Below, piece by piece: positions 17,291-29,021 of a DNA stretch of 64,000 nt. A program made the translations under genes and the position numbers. The DNA is from Acanthochromis polyacanthus (taxonomy: Eukaryota > Chordata > Actinopteri > Pomacentridae): contig NC_067118.1 in assembly GCF_021347895.1 (NCBI RefSeq), positions 12,837,015 through 12,901,014 of the forward strand. Direction: 5' to 3'. Under the pieces are notes generated by a model, which was not told the DNA's origin, searched no databases, and saw nothing but the letters and a program-made list of their open reading frames with translations. Position 1 is the first letter of the stretch, and the number at the start of each line of letters is the position of its first letter.

Positions 17291-19359
17291 AAGGTTCTCA
17301 GACAAAGACTGGTTCTCATTTGACCTGGACAACTGAGTGTGTTTTCAGGTCTGAAATGAACCGAGATGTCATGTTTGGAAAAAATCCTCCTCAGTTTTTC
17401 GGAAAGGCCTCCAACATAAGGGATGACAATGTTCTTTCTTTTGTTGTCTGTGTCTTCTCTGGTGGTAGTTGGCTCCCTATCTGTACCTTTTCATGGTGGA
17501 CTTCAAGAAGGCCCAGTCAGGATAGTCACAGGGTATTAGGGAGGTCCTTATGTGTCGGTGTTCTTTCTCCTTTCCTTCTGTCCTTGAGGGGATGTTTCTT
17601 GCTCTGTTTTGCAGAGTTCTGATGACTCCTAACTTGTGTTCAAGTGGGTGATGGAGTCAAAAAGAAGATATTTATCTGTGTGTGTGGGTTTCCGGTAGAC
17701 TTCAACAGTGATGCTTCTGTCTTCCTTAATGATGATGGCACAATCCAGGAACGGGAGCCTGTTGTTGCAGGTGTCTTCCCGGGTGAACTTGATGTGGTGG
17801 TCCACAGAATTGATATGATCCGTGAAGGCTTCCACTTCATGGGTTCTGATCTTAACCCAGGTATTGTCCACGTACTGGAACCAATGACTGGGAGGGGTGC
17901 CCATGAGGGACTCAAGGGCCTTTCTTTCAACCTCCTCCATGTACAAATTGGCTACAATAGGAGATACCGGAGAACCCATGGCACATCCATGTTTCTGTCT
18001 GAAGAAATCTCCCTGATATTGAAAAGTATGTGGTGGTGAGGCAGAGGTCCAGTAACTTGCAGATTTGGTCCTGTGTGAAGCTTGTCCTGTCTGACAAAAC
18101 TTGGTCCTGTTGTAGGCACCTTCTGACCGTTTCCACTTCTTCTGTTGTTGGTATACAGGTAAAAAGGGAGGTGACATCAAAGGAGACCATGGTTTCATCA
18201 GGTTCCATTTTAAGCTCCTTAATTTTGCTGGTGAAGTCCGTGGAGTTGTTTATGTGGTGGAGGGTATTGCCCACCAGTGGGGCAAGAATGGTGGCAAGGT
18301 GCTTGGCTATACTGTAGGTGGTGGAGTTCATGCTGCTGACGATGGGTCTAAGTGCTGTCTTTGTGGATTTTTGGTAGTCCATAAATACATGGAGTGCTTT
18401 CCCTGGGATAAAAGCGGTAGTATGTGGGTCTGTCAATGGCCTTTTCTTTCTTCAGTTGTTGTAGACAGTCTGTGACTTTCTTCTTTTAGCAGGCAATGGG
18501 GTCGCACTTTAAAGTTTCATAGGTGTTGTTATCACTGAGAAGTGCGGCCATTTTTGTGTGGTAATCCGCTGTGTTAATCATCACAGTGCATCTCCCTTTG
18601 TCTGCTGGAAGGATAGTGATGTTGTCATCCTTACTGAGAGATGTGATGGCCTTTCTTTCTTGGAGGGAAAAGTTGGAGGGTGGTGGCGTAGCACTTGAGA
18701 GGTGGAAGGTGGTTTGATCTGATGGTTGTTTATGTGGCTGTGATGATGTCAACAACGGGCAAACATTGCGATGTGACTGCAAAGTTAACGCCTCTTCCTG
18801 GAACGCTTTTCTCCGGTTGTCTGAGGGTCCTGTCAGAGAGATTCTTAACTCATTTGTCCTGGTAGTTGTTGTTGTCTTGCTCTGGGGTGTCTATGTCTGG
18901 AGTGGTGATTTGTAGCTGTGCTCTGTCTGCCAGGGTAGAGAACTTTAGAATTTGTCTTTTCTTGCTCTTGATGTGCTGAGAAGGCTGGGCCTTCTGGGTG
19001 AAGGACAAGACTTTCTCCAAAGTGGGGGCAGGTAAGCAGGCTTCTAGTTGTTGCTGCGTCTGGTGGATTTTGTCCTGAAGAGTGTCCATCGTGAAATGAA
19101 TTTGTCTTATTCTGTCACTCAGTAATTGTTTTTCAGCTTTGGCTAAGATTTCTTGTGCTCTGTGTCCCTTGATGGCGGATCTCAGGTTAAGGCTCCAGGG
19201 GGTTAACTTGGCCTGTCTGCATCTTAAGTTGAATCTCAGGTGGTTTCTGTAGTCTGCTAACTTCCTTGAAGTTCTCTCATGCTCTTGTACCAGTTGAAGG
19301 GCGTTCCTCCCAAAGTGTACGGTAACATGTGTGTGAAGGTTCTCAGTCGTCCAGGTCAT
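17291..19359 (-). pseudogene. Penelope-like element 2, reverse transcriptase
   Basis: Minus-strand frames in order: N-terminal region from MTWTTENLHTHV (19359) to about 18850; ITILPADKGRCTVMINTADY (18560-18620); RPIVSSMNSTTYSIAKHL and FDVTSLFTCIP (18180-18350); then, in a new frame, RQKHGCAMGSPVSPIVANLY and the active site WFQYVDNTWVKI (17860-17890). A further stretch (NIVIPYVGGLSEKLRRIF, about 17400) is the linker toward the missing GIY-YIG domain. The second catalytic Asp is Asn, and at least three frame breaks exist, so it is inactive. It belongs to a different lineage from element 1, judged by the different motif wording. Confidence 0.88.
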
Positions 19360-19735
19360 CTTAAGCAGGCCCCCTCTATTAGCATACTAATACATCATTG
19401 GGATTCAATATCTTTTTTTGAAAGATTTCTTTAGTCTTTTAGTGGATACCATCAGCCTTAGCCCCACCTTCACCTCTAGTGGTTAAATACCTGGGACTCT
19501 CCAAACTAGTTTTAGAACTGAATAAGCCGCTCGGATGAGAGGCAAAATGTCTTCAAGATCACAAGAATAAGTCCAGTTGAACTGAACTAAACCCTTCAAC
19601 AGACAAATAGATAGACTTACCAGTTCAACCCTTCTAGTATATACTTGCCATTGTTTGATTCATAGCGGTACATAGACCTCATGTTTTAATGGTCAAACTG
19701 TCTTCCATGTATCCTGACGTTAATCCCTATTACCT
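19360..19735 (-). mobile_element. 5' region of Penelope-like element 2
   Basis: Non-coding region upstream of the minus-strand start codon. It contains on the plus strand CGGATGAGAGGCAAAATGTC (19531-19550), a motif known from Penelope-type termini. The outer boundary is not clear. Confidence 0.45.
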
Positions 19736-20472
19736 ACTTACGGTTAGCTTGGAAAATCCAAACTGAATCTCCATGTAATCTCCTATCTCCACGTTAGGAG
19801 ATACAGGAGAGTCAGTTTGGCATTGTGGGGGGCACCACCGTAAAACAAGAAGGAGAGAGAGAGAGAGAGAGGAGGGGGGCCAAAGCCAAAAGCCAAAGCG
19901 AATCTTTTTGTGGTTTCTTGGTGTTTTGGATGGTGTTAGTCGTTGCCTCTTTTCACTTGATGTTTCCGACGATGAGGTAGCAGTGGATGGCTCGTTACTT
20001 TCGGCTTCTTGCCATTGTTTGTACAGAAGAAAATCCCGTTCCAAATGTGTGAGTAAATTAAAGCAACTTTTACACATACGCACCGACTTGGTTTGGCTCC
20101 GATTTAAAGTTATTCCTAACACCGCTAATCATTCGGAAGGAGTCTTTTGTTGCGTAGCCTTTTCAAAAATAAGTGTTGTACTTGAGAGTACCCCATGTAT
20201 TCGCAGATTCTTGTGACGAAAACGGCAGTAATCATTCACCGCGACGCTTTCTCGGCTGCATGCCATTGTTGTTTGGACTACATGGACTTCAAGGTCGATT
20301 TGTTTGTGCGTCACATCCGTGTTACGCTGATTGGTTCTTTCTCATTCAAGCTGCATTTGTTAGCCCCTCCTTTTCGAAATCGTCTCGTATCATCGCAATG
20401 CCAGACTGCCTTTATTTGTATTCATATTAATACATAAATAAAGTCAGTCTGGATTTTCCGGGCAAACTTACG
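19736..20472 (-). mobile_element. DNA transposon remnant with zinc-finger-like N-terminal ORF
   Basis: Inverted ends: TACGGTTAGCTTGGAAAATC on the left and CGTAAGTTTGCCCGGAAAAT on the reverse strand at the right, both continuing CCARACTGA. Inside, minus-strand frames (20314-19730) read YCRFRHKNLRIHG, then LGITLNRSQTKSVRMCKSC and a Cys-rich ending, a C-x2-C-type zinc-binding N-terminus seen in some fish transposases. A (GA)n tract lies at 19853-19871. The catalytic part is missing. Superfamily uncertain (ISL2EU- or Kolobok-like are possible). Confidence 0.6.
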
Positions 20473-20954
20473 GTGCCTCTACAAAGGAGACACGCCACTT
20501 AGAAGTTTTTCACTTTTATTGCTTTTCAACACTGAATCATGGTCAATGTCCCTCTTTTGACGGGGACCTTTTGCAAAGGATTTACAAATAAAGAATATTT
20601 CATGTCGAAGGGAAAACAGATTTCTACACAGTACTGTTAAATAATTAATGGTGACTCCATATAACTCTGGCTCAGACCACCTTTCAGCACCTGATCCCGA
20701 TCTAGACAACAGTCAGTTCTGCACAGGCCAATTTTCTCCTTTTCTTTTCTTTGCTCCTTGCCAGTTGCTAACTTTTCTTTGCACTGCTATAGTGCCTGGA
20801 CCAGTTCCCCTTCACTGTCTCATGCTCACCTCCCAGGAGATACATCGAATCACCTGTTGCCTTTGTTTAACCATCAGTCTGGAGTTTTATAAGTGTCATT
20901 TTCCATCATTAACTCAGTCAGGTCTTGTTATACCTCTCTCAATACCATGTTATA
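20473..20954. other. Intron, nothing recognised
   Basis: No recognised domain. The plus-strand frame at 20648-21076 runs into the Tc1 terminal repeat and has no homology that I can see. Confidence 0.45.
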
Positions 20955-21469
20955 CAGGTCTCTCTCATATAATTAGAATATGGTGGAAACGGTCAAACAT
21001 TTTTCACCAGACGTCACACAAAGTGAAAATTACATATTCTAGACTCAGTATACACAAACTAAAATATTTCAAGTAGGGCTGGGACTTTAACGCATTAATT
21101 TCAAGTAATTAATTAAAGAAAAAATAACGCAGTAAAAAAACAATGCATTTAATCGCACCTTTCTCAGTTCCCTAATTTGTGGCACATTGGTAACACTGAT
21201 GAACACTCCAGCCCAGTACATGGCAGCAATGAGCCTAAAGTCTGTTTGCCAACTGTGAAGAAGATGCACAGGAGGCACTGAGGAAAGTTTGGTGAACAGT
21301 GAAGGAAGATAAGACCTCACAGAGCTTGTGGGAGGAAAGTTTTCTTTAAAAAAATCTTCCTGATGGTGCTTGGATAAAAGCATAGTGTTGCAAATTGTGC
21401 AACAAAGAGTTTTCTTATCACCGCAGCATTTAAAGCCGACGATATCACCTCAATGCAAAACATGTTGCT

Positions 21470-21648
21470 TGGGGCGCCTGCATCGCTCAATGGGTTAAGC
21501 AAAGGCGAACGTCCACGAACCCCCGTTGCGATTCCCGCTCGTGGCCCTTTGCTGCATGTCTTTCCGCCATTCTTCTCGCCATTTCCTGTCTGCCTCTCAC
21601 TTCACCTATCTAAATAAAGCCGATAAAAGGCCAAAAAATTACTTTAAA
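21470..21648 (+). mobile_element. tRNA-derived SINE with 13-bp TSD
   Basis: Starts TGGGGCGCCTGCATCGCTCA with an A-box-like CTCAATGGGTTAAGC and B-box-like GTTGCGATTCCCGCTC, then a CTGCATGTCTTTCC body and an AATAAAGCCGATAAAAGGCC tail followed by A-rich DNA. AAAACATGTTGCT is repeated at 21457-21469 and 21649-21661. This is a common fish SINE layout. Confidence 0.88.
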
Positions 21649-22298
21649 AAAACATGTTGCTGAAGTTGCACCAGAGCCGATGTTAGCTACAATGGTCCTG
21701 CTACTGGCAAACAGTGTAGGCATCCCATAAGACCATTTTTCAAGACATTGAAAGTGCTTGAATTTACAAAAAAATCTTAAAATCTTGAATATATTTGCTG
21801 TAATTGCACTTTCAGTTTGCAGTGATCTGTGGATGTAGTGGAAAGATGAAAATGCACAGACAAATACAAGTGGAACAAACATTTTTGGTTGTTTGTTATT
21901 ACTCTGACAAGGAGGTGGAGTCTCAGTGGAGTTATGTGACAATTGGCATTGGTTTGTCTGTCTGTCTTTTAATAATTTAATTATAAACTAGTGGTTTATA
22001 AGAAAAATCTTTTTTTTAAATTAAAATTTATATTTCCCTAAAAAATGAACCATCAAAATTACACCATTCATTTATACCCACAAAAAGTGAAAACAGAATG
22101 AATCTATGGATTTTCAACATTATGAAGGCCCTTGAACTACTTGCTACATGCTTATGTTACGTGCCATACAGTGGCACCGAACTAAATCTAGGCTTTAATC
22201 CGTTGTGGTTCAGCGGCCCGCGGGCGGGCCGTTTTGATATCTGCATAAGCATTTTTCGAAATAGAACGACACTGCCAACTTGATGATAGAAACATGAC

Positions 22299-22372
22299 AC
22301 ACCGATGGAAAGCTTAGATTCTCATGAATCCGTTGGTATAAACCACTTTCAGATGTGATTACCACAGCGGGT
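22299..22372. mobile_element. Partial copy of the foldback element arm
   Basis: CACCGATGGAAAGCTTAGAT onward matches the inner part of the right arm of the element at 2253-2744 (2566-2640), ending at ACCACAGCGGGT. Confidence 0.8.
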
Positions 22373-22403
22373 AATATAAACACATTTGTCCGACAAACAA
22401 CGA

Positions 22404-22436
22404 ATATCCATCCATCCGTTCTCTATACACTGCTTT
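22404..22436 (-). mobile_element. SINE tail fragment
   Basis: Short fragment CCATCCATCCGTTCTCTATACACTGC in plus orientation, matching the tail of the SINE at 40519-40896. Confidence 0.5.
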
Positions 22437-23189
22437 AACGTACACTGCGCGACTCACATTTGCAGGTTCATTATTACACACAAGATGAAAATATTCCACA
22501 AAAAACGGCCATAATCCAACCTTGGACATCCAGACAACACAAGCCAGTAAAATATGTCTTGAAGTCGGTATATAATCCATGAATAGGTCGTTTTCGAGGA
22601 AATGCACCTCGCGCGTCCAATATTCCCTGTATTTCTCGTCATATTTTTATTTACAAATAAAATATTAGCAATTTTTTTGTACTGAAAATGGCTGGAATTG
22701 ACTGTACCTTATAGGGCTACATCATCAAAATCACTTTTTTCTGTGTCCCATTCCAATATTTTATAAATTTTACATTATTAACATGTATATGTCTATTCAT
22801 GAATTCATCTGTCAACCAAAATTTATTTGAATTGAAAAAAATTTCCTTATTGTGTCAAATATAGCTTTTTAACAAAAAAATGTGGTTTATCACAATTAAA
22901 TAATTACAAAGCCTCCAATTAATTAGATCATTTTTTAAAATGCCATTGCACCACTAATTTCAAGCCTTTATTTGTTATAACTTTGATTATAATGGCTTGT
23001 TGCTCATGAATCCTTGCCAAAATGTATCTCAAAATATTGTAATATTCCACAGGGAGGGCCGCAGAGATGTCAATCAAGGACCCCTAGACATTTCCACACA
23101 CTCCTAAGAATAGTTTTAATCAGCTAATTAACTCAAAAACACCTGCAAAGAACCTTTAAATTCTGATTTTGATTGTAGTTGAATATACA

Positions 23190-23585
23190 CAGCAATCATA
23201 GAAAAGACTGCTGACTCGACAGTTGTCCAGAAGATGATCACTGACACCATCCATAAGGAGGGGAAGACTCAAGAGTACATTGCTAAAAAAAAAGATGTCT
23301 GTTCACTGAGGCCTGTATCAAAGCATATTGATAATAAATGGAAAGAAAAAGTGTGGTAGGAAAAGTTGCACAAGCAAAAGACATGACTACAGACTTGAGA
23401 GAACGATCAGGAAAAGCAGATTCAAGAGTGTAAGAGATATTCATAAGCAGTGAACTAAGGCTGGAGCCAGGACATCTAGAGCCACCATGCACCGACATGT
23501 CACGGAAATAGGCTTCAAGTCATACTCCTACTGTCGAGCCATTCCTGGACACCCAACAAAATCAGTGTTTTTGAAATAAAAGGGA
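23190..23585 (+). pseudogene. Tc1-type transposase, N-terminal remnant
   Basis: Decayed plus-strand coding sequence. Pieces read STVVQKMITDTIHKEGKTQEY, SLRPVSKHIDNKW and, further on, GARTSRATMHRHVTEIGFKS, which correspond to the paired-type helix-turn-helix DNA-binding half of a Tc1 transposase. There are several stops and frame changes, and the catalytic half is not present. Confidence 0.7.
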
Positions 23586-23590
23586 AAGTT

Positions 23591-24127
23591 TGCGGCCAAG
23601 CCGCTTTGTTTATCCGACTTGCCTGCGGGACTGTCAAGCTGAAAGCACTGTCACATGACCACGTAGTGGCCTGCTGTTGCTCAAGCGCTGTCATGTGACA
23701 ATGTTATGTCCTGCTCGTGACTGTACACTATGCATGTGATTTTCAGATGCTGTGAGTTTACATGCGGGAAAATCACATCTTGTGGACACGCACCTTAAGC
23801 GTTCAGTGTTTATCGCTAGTTTCCTGAGAGTCCGATAGTCAGCCTAGCCTTTTGTCTAGTAGTTTAGTAGTTCACCCTCCCTAGTTCACTTCCCTGGTTA
23901 GTTTGATTTATTTGGTTTCAATCACTATACATAGCAGTTCATCCTATTTTTTTCACTTGCAAATGCACACATTCTTCAATTATTCTCTGGTCTCCTAATG
24001 ATTCATGTCTGCGCCTTGGTTCCCTATAAAATCATGGCATGTCTCTGTAGTGATGACAACCAAGTGCCGAGGCACTCATACTGAGCAAACAGTAAAGAAA
24101 GCCTCTAAATGGCTCTTCTTTCTAAAG
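23591..24127. other. Intron, nothing recognised
   Basis: No recognised gene. A TATAAAA-type motif at about 24026 and TG-rich sequence could be LTR-like, but no paired repeat was found. Confidence 0.4.
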
Positions 24128-26079
24128 CAGGGGTCTCAAACTCAATTTACATGGGGGCCGCTGGAGGCAGAGTCTGGGTGAGGCTGGGCCGCATCAAGTT
24201 TTCCACAAGAAAAGCTCTGATACAAACATTCCAATGTTCTCAAATATCTTTATTTTTTTAAACACAAAATAAGATGAAAAAATAAATAAACGAATTAAGA
24301 ATTAATAAGAAAATAAATCAATCAGTAATAAGTAAATAAAATAATAATAATAATAATACAGCAGATATCGACAACTGAAGAAATCACATATAGTTGCTGA
24401 CTAGAGAAATCTTATTATTTTTATTCAGATTCAAATGTCTGTATTAACAGTTCTTTAACCTTTAACTTTCTGAACATGAATGGAACATTGACCATGAACT
24501 ATTAATATTAATAACTAATATAATGAACTTATTAATATCTATCATATCTATCTATCTGCCAGTATCCCGAGAGCCCTCACTGAAGACACGAAGACCCTCA
24601 TCAAAGAGTTTCTCCCATTGTCAATAAAACATACTATTTCATTAATCAAAGCATAATGAGTTGTTATTCTTGAATATATATTTTGTGTATGTCTTAAAAT
24701 GGTTATAGTGAGTCAACTCCTGTCTCATCAAAAGTGGCTGGACACTATCTGCTGAATGGACTGTTGTTACTCTGCTTTTCAATAACTCCCAGACTATGGG
24801 TAAGTGAATCAGAGAAATATAGACATTGTCTGGAAATACAATAATCTTGCTGGGCAAAAATTAATATCTTCAATCATCTTACATTTCTGTGTAAAAGTCG
24901 ATTTTCCATGCTAACACGAATGTGAAGCATTCCCTCCAAAACCCCAAAAGTGTCAATATGTGACCTTACGGCTCAAAATGTAAAACTGACATTTACATAC
25001 ATACTCCAATGAATTAATAATCAAAGAAGTACTTGGAGGTGTGATTTTATTCCTTTTTTACCGTGAAATATAATCGCCGCTCTCAGTCCCATAGAAGGAA
25101 ATGACAGTGCTGCCTGTTTGGAACTACTCAGGCTTACATGAACCACGTGACCTGCGAGAGCATGAGTGTTGCAACTCTTACTATCTAGTGCTCTGTTCAC
25201 AGCGTATGTTCACATGACCGGGATTAACTATCAGCATTCAGTGTGCAGTAGAGCTCAATTCTCCGTTATACTATAATGACACATCAGCACAACAGTTATT
25301 TATGTATACATCATATGCAACATAATTATACAGACCAGTTTCGGCATGAACAACATGCGGTAATGAGAACAGCGTTTGCACAAGCGTTTGGTACAGAACG
25401 GTGCATGATACAACACAAGCTAAAGCATGCTAACAACATTCGGTATTATCTGTAACTCCCGTAGCTAAATAACATCATTATTACAGCAGACGTAACGTAA
25501 AGAAAGAGATGTGGAACTGACTTATGCTATCACAGACGCAAACCGTCCAACAAAAAACAGATAAAGCGGCAGTAGCAGCTCTGCTTGGTGAATAGAAAAT
25601 ATCTACGTGATAGTAGAGCAACTAGCTCGGTGTCGCACGTGTGTCTGAGTCCGAGGGCTAGACAGGAAGTGGCGGTGTCATCCGGATGTTTACGCTCCTT
25701 CTGCAGGGAGTTTTATACATATTTAATTCTACTTGGTGTCAGCGTCGCGTTGAAATTTCAGTTTCAGTGTTTCACCGACACACGGAGAACTTAATTTCCG
25801 CAATGTGCATCATTTCCGCTTCTTTTTCTGTCCCACTCAGCAGTAACTTAAGATAATGTCGCGAGGTCACAACAAGCCCGGCCGATGTCCCGCCCTCAAG
25901 AGCCATATACCCCACTGTGATTGGTAGGTTCATTCAGCTCCACACACAACACTGTAAAGTGTCATTCATATCAAACTTTTGGGCTGCACTAACATTAATC
26001 TTTCATATTAAGACGGGGGCTGCAAACTATCGTCCCGCGGGCCGCAGTTGGCCCACGGGCCGCGAGTTTGAGACTCCTG
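24128..26079. mobile_element. hAT (Charlie-like) element, non-coding
   Basis: 1952 bp. Ends CAGGGGTCTCAAACTCAATT and, on the reverse strand, CAGGAGTCTCAAACTCGCGG. Flanks TTCTAAAG (24120-24127) and TTCTACAG (26080-26087) form an 8-bp target duplication with one mismatch. Both ends carry GGGCCGC words typical for this group. No intact transposase; the interior is AT-rich (near 24250-24360). Confidence 0.85.
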
Positions 26080-26087
26080 TTCTACAG

Positions 26088-26854
26088 TATTAGTCAGACA
26101 CAGCTGGTAGGGTACAACAAAAGACCAACTTCATTGCACCTGACCAGCAGTGGTCAGGTGCCCACCTCTTCAGAAGAGAGATTATTTGCTCACAACATCT
26201 ATGCCATCACTTGCTGCAACAGACAAGAGTGAACATCGCAAACAGGCTGCTACAGAAGGGAACACTATTACACAAATCTGGCACAGAAGAAATAGGATTG
26301 CTCACAGCAATCACACTGTACACCACAGAGTCTTTTGGAGGTCTTCTGTGTTTAAATTAGACAAATTGTGCTCAGGTAAAACTATGTTAGATTTTAATGT
26401 TGTAATCTAGAGCAAAATAACATGCAGGAAAACAACACAAAGATCCAGTGCTTTCACTGGTGCAGCTGGTGTTATTAAGGCAAGCCAGTGGTTGAGCTTG
26501 GTCAGTCCTCTTAACACGCATATCACTTTACAGTGCTTCATGCTTTCAGTGGCCAAAAGGACTGCAGCAGCATGGAGACAAGGTGTATGATTGCAAGTTT
26601 GTGAGGGGAAGAAAAAGACTCATGTATTCTTAATGAAAGCTGCTTTTGAGTAGAATGAGTATATTTAAAGGCAATAGATGCATTTCGATGAAAAGAAAAT
26701 AAATCTAAAAAGGTGATTTCAGATAGTTTAACAGCCCTTAATGTTTTCACCATGCAAAGAGTATGTCTTTGTAACTAAATTAAACTGCAACTTACCTGTT
26801 CATATTCACATTCATATTTTAGATTTGTTAATTTTGTTTCTGTATAGTACTTAC
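26088..26854. other. Intron, nothing recognised
   Basis: Contains a short perfect inverted repeat around CACCTGACCAGCAGTGGTCAGGTG (first 20 bases from 26136). No gene or known element recognised. Confidence 0.4.
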
Positions 26855-26957
26855 TTTTTGTGAGCTAGAAGCAGTTCCTTGTGAAGTTCATTGTGAGTCC
26901 TGGACACCTTCGTGGGGTTTGAGTGACCTGTGGAGGCTCCAGGCTTGACTCCATTAT
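26855..26957 (-). CDS. fam107: FAM107-family protein, upstream coding exon
   Basis: Minus-strand exon reading NGVKPGASTGHSNPTKVSRT then HNELHKELLLAHKK. This matches the FAM107 segment N-P-x-K-x-S-R-x-H-x-E-L-H-x-E-L-L before the conserved G-L core found in the exon at 1036-1177. The 3' end is AAAAA followed by a GTAAGT donor (26849-26854). Its last two bases combine with the first base of the next exon (AA+G, Lys) to restore the frame, which is strong support. The 5' end follows TTTGATAG (acceptor AG at 26958-26959), less certain because the frame is open further up. The plus-strand ORF at 26930-27142 is a shadow. The first exon was not found. Confidence 0.82.
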
Positions 26958-27336
26958 CTATCAAAGAATATGTCCAACAAATCAGAACAGCACTGACTCC
27001 CACAAAAAATCAGAAGAGCAATTTCACTAAGCTGTGCAGCAAGGAAGATGAAAAGATTGTGTTCGGCTGCTTGCCATGTTTTGCACAAGATACTTGTGAA
27101 ATTAAATGGCTGCCTGTGCAGTTTACGAAGAAACTAAAGTAATGATAGTGAATCATGAGCGACAGGATGGATATACTATTGTGTGACAAGAAATAGTTCC
27201 AGCATATAACACACTTGAAATCCACAAATTTGATCACGTGTGCTTACGTACAGATTAAATCAACAAGACAAGCATTTTGTTCCTTTTAAAAGAGCTCGGT
27301 GTTTCCAGTCTTATTGATAACATAAGAGTGATACTA
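26958..27336. other. Intron, nothing recognised
   Basis: Upstream of the FAM107-like exon. No recognised element. Confidence 0.4.
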
Positions 27337-27472
27337 GCCCTGCGACAGACTGGCGACCTGTCCAGGGTGTCCCCTGCCTTCGCCCAAGTCAGCTGGGATA
27401 GGCTCCAGCACCCCCCGCGACCCTAATGAGGATAAAGCCACCGCTTTAGAGAATGGATGGATGGATGGAAGA
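27337..27472 (+). mobile_element. 5'-truncated fish SINE
   Basis: CCCTGCGACAGACTGGCGAC to the GAATGGATGGATGGATGG tail; the same sequence in the opposite direction forms the body of the SINE at 40519-40896. Confidence 0.8.
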
Positions 27473-28844
27473 GTGATACTGATCTTCTCATCTCACTCTT
27501 AGGTCTAGGATAAAAAAATCTTGACATAAACATGTCTGAGGCATATCTGGAATTGAGATATATGATCTTCAGTATTACAAACCATTACAGTAGTGCATCA
27601 GTGTAGTCATGTAGAGCATAAAGGATTGTACAAGATGAACTAACCTCAAGATTGCTGCTCTGTGAATGACTGATGTTTATCATCCTGCCTCTAGAGGGCA
27701 AGTTGATCTCTATATGTGTGTGATTTCTGTGGATAGAGAATAAAGCAGCGGACATGGGACATGGTGGACTTTGGTCAAGGAGTGTTCACTTGAAATAAGA
27801 AGGCTGAACTGGGTGTGGAATGGTTTGGCAGTGATTGGAGACAGAAGTATGGGGCAGAAGAGATGGTTATCAATCCATGAAAAGGCATGATGCAGGATAG
27901 TACCGATGGACCTAGAGAGGAACTCCAGCTCCTGCTGCATGGTAGGTAGCTGCTGGATGGGGAGTAAGCAGTGTCATGAAAGGAGAAATTGAAATCAGAG
28001 AGCAGCGCAGACAGTAGTGTGGAAACAGATAGCCAAAGTAGAGATGTATAATTTATGCTGTCCCTGAGGGGGTGTTTACATGTAGGACTTACCACAGTGC
28101 AAATAAGCAATATCAAAAATGATGAAGATTCAATGCCAAAACTACCATCTAGTTCAGTGAACTACAACAGGCAGCCGCACAACAAAAGAAGTAGTGTAGG
28201 ATTAAAGCACAAGAAAATGTATAACTTGACGAAAGGCTTGTTGCAAGATGAATGATATAGACCAATGCATGATGTACACATCATGAATTGCATGAATTTC
28301 CATCCAGCACTAAAGATGTGCTCTTGTGTGCAGTTTAATTTATTTTAAAAAAATAGAGTGCTAAATTCTGACTTGCAAGAATACTGAATAGTAGAATGAA
28401 ACATATAACTCATAGTATGCTAAATTTAGTCTTCCAAACATGATGCAGACACTACGCATCTCTCATTATTCTATAATTACGTGTCTTAAGAGGTTGTTTA
28501 AAATTAAAAATGCCACTCAACAGGGGCTGCAACAAATACAGTGTCAGCTGCATGTAACTTTACATAGTCCATACAGAGCTATCATATGTAAAGTAACACA
28601 TATACAGGCTTTAGCCCTACCTGTGTTGTACTGGTCCTTCATGAGAGGTTGCAGTCTGAGAACTTTAGTCATCATGTGGAGCTGACAGTGATACTACTGA
28701 GAGTAATGTTACGTGAGAACCCTGAGTACGGCCCTCACTTAGCGTTCGGCTCCTGCTGTTCACAAACATTGTTTGGCATGTAGAATTAAGCACTGCACTG
28801 CAATACAATAAAGACAGAACTTTTATCTGTTTCTCTTACTTATA
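27473..28844. other. Non-coding, nothing recognised
   Basis: Some minus-strand frames (27710-28116) are rich in Ser, Leu and Pro and have no recognisable domain. No repeat identified. Confidence 0.4.
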
Positions 28845-29021
28845 CACTCAACAAAAATATAAATGCAACACCTTTGTTTTTGCTCCCATTTTTTATGAGA
28901 TGAACTCAAAGATCTAAAATGTTTTCCACATACACAATATCACCATTTCTCTCAAATATTGTTCACAAATCTGTCTAAATCTGTGATAGTGAGCACTTCT
29001 CCTTTGCTGAGATAATCCATC

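Larger units (their letters stand above)
21074..22956. mobile_element. hAT-type element with 8-bp TSD
   Basis: Ends TAGGGCTGGGAC (left) and, on the reverse strand, TAGTGGTGCAATGG (right). ATTTCAAG flanks both sides (21066-21073 and 22957-22964), an 8-bp duplication typical of hAT. The interior has only decayed frames, a nested SINE (21470-21648) and a foldback-element fragment (22299-22372). Confidence 0.85.
20955..23590 (+). mobile_element. Tc1-type transposon remnant, split by a hAT
   Basis: Left end CAGGTCTCTCTCATATAATT preceded by TA at 20953-20954. The terminal part runs to 21073, is interrupted by the hAT at 21074-22956, and resumes at 22965 (CCTTTATTTGTTATAACTTTG). A decayed transposase N-terminus follows; the right half is absent beyond about 23590. 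Confidence 0.75.

Noticed and set aside
19520..19560. Hammerhead-ribozyme-like sequence (GGATGAGAGG...AAAATGTC) near the Penelope-like element 2
   Set aside because: Penelope-type elements can carry hammerheads, but the core here lacks CUGAUGA and the GAAA is altered, and I could not pair the three stems. Not called.
23591..24127. LTR with TATA box
   Set aside because: Only a TATAAAA word and general composition; no paired LTR, TSD or primer site was found.
26930..27142. 70-codon plus-strand gene
   Set aside because: It overlaps the minus-strand FAM107-like exon, has no domain, and the splice-supported exon explains the conservation better.
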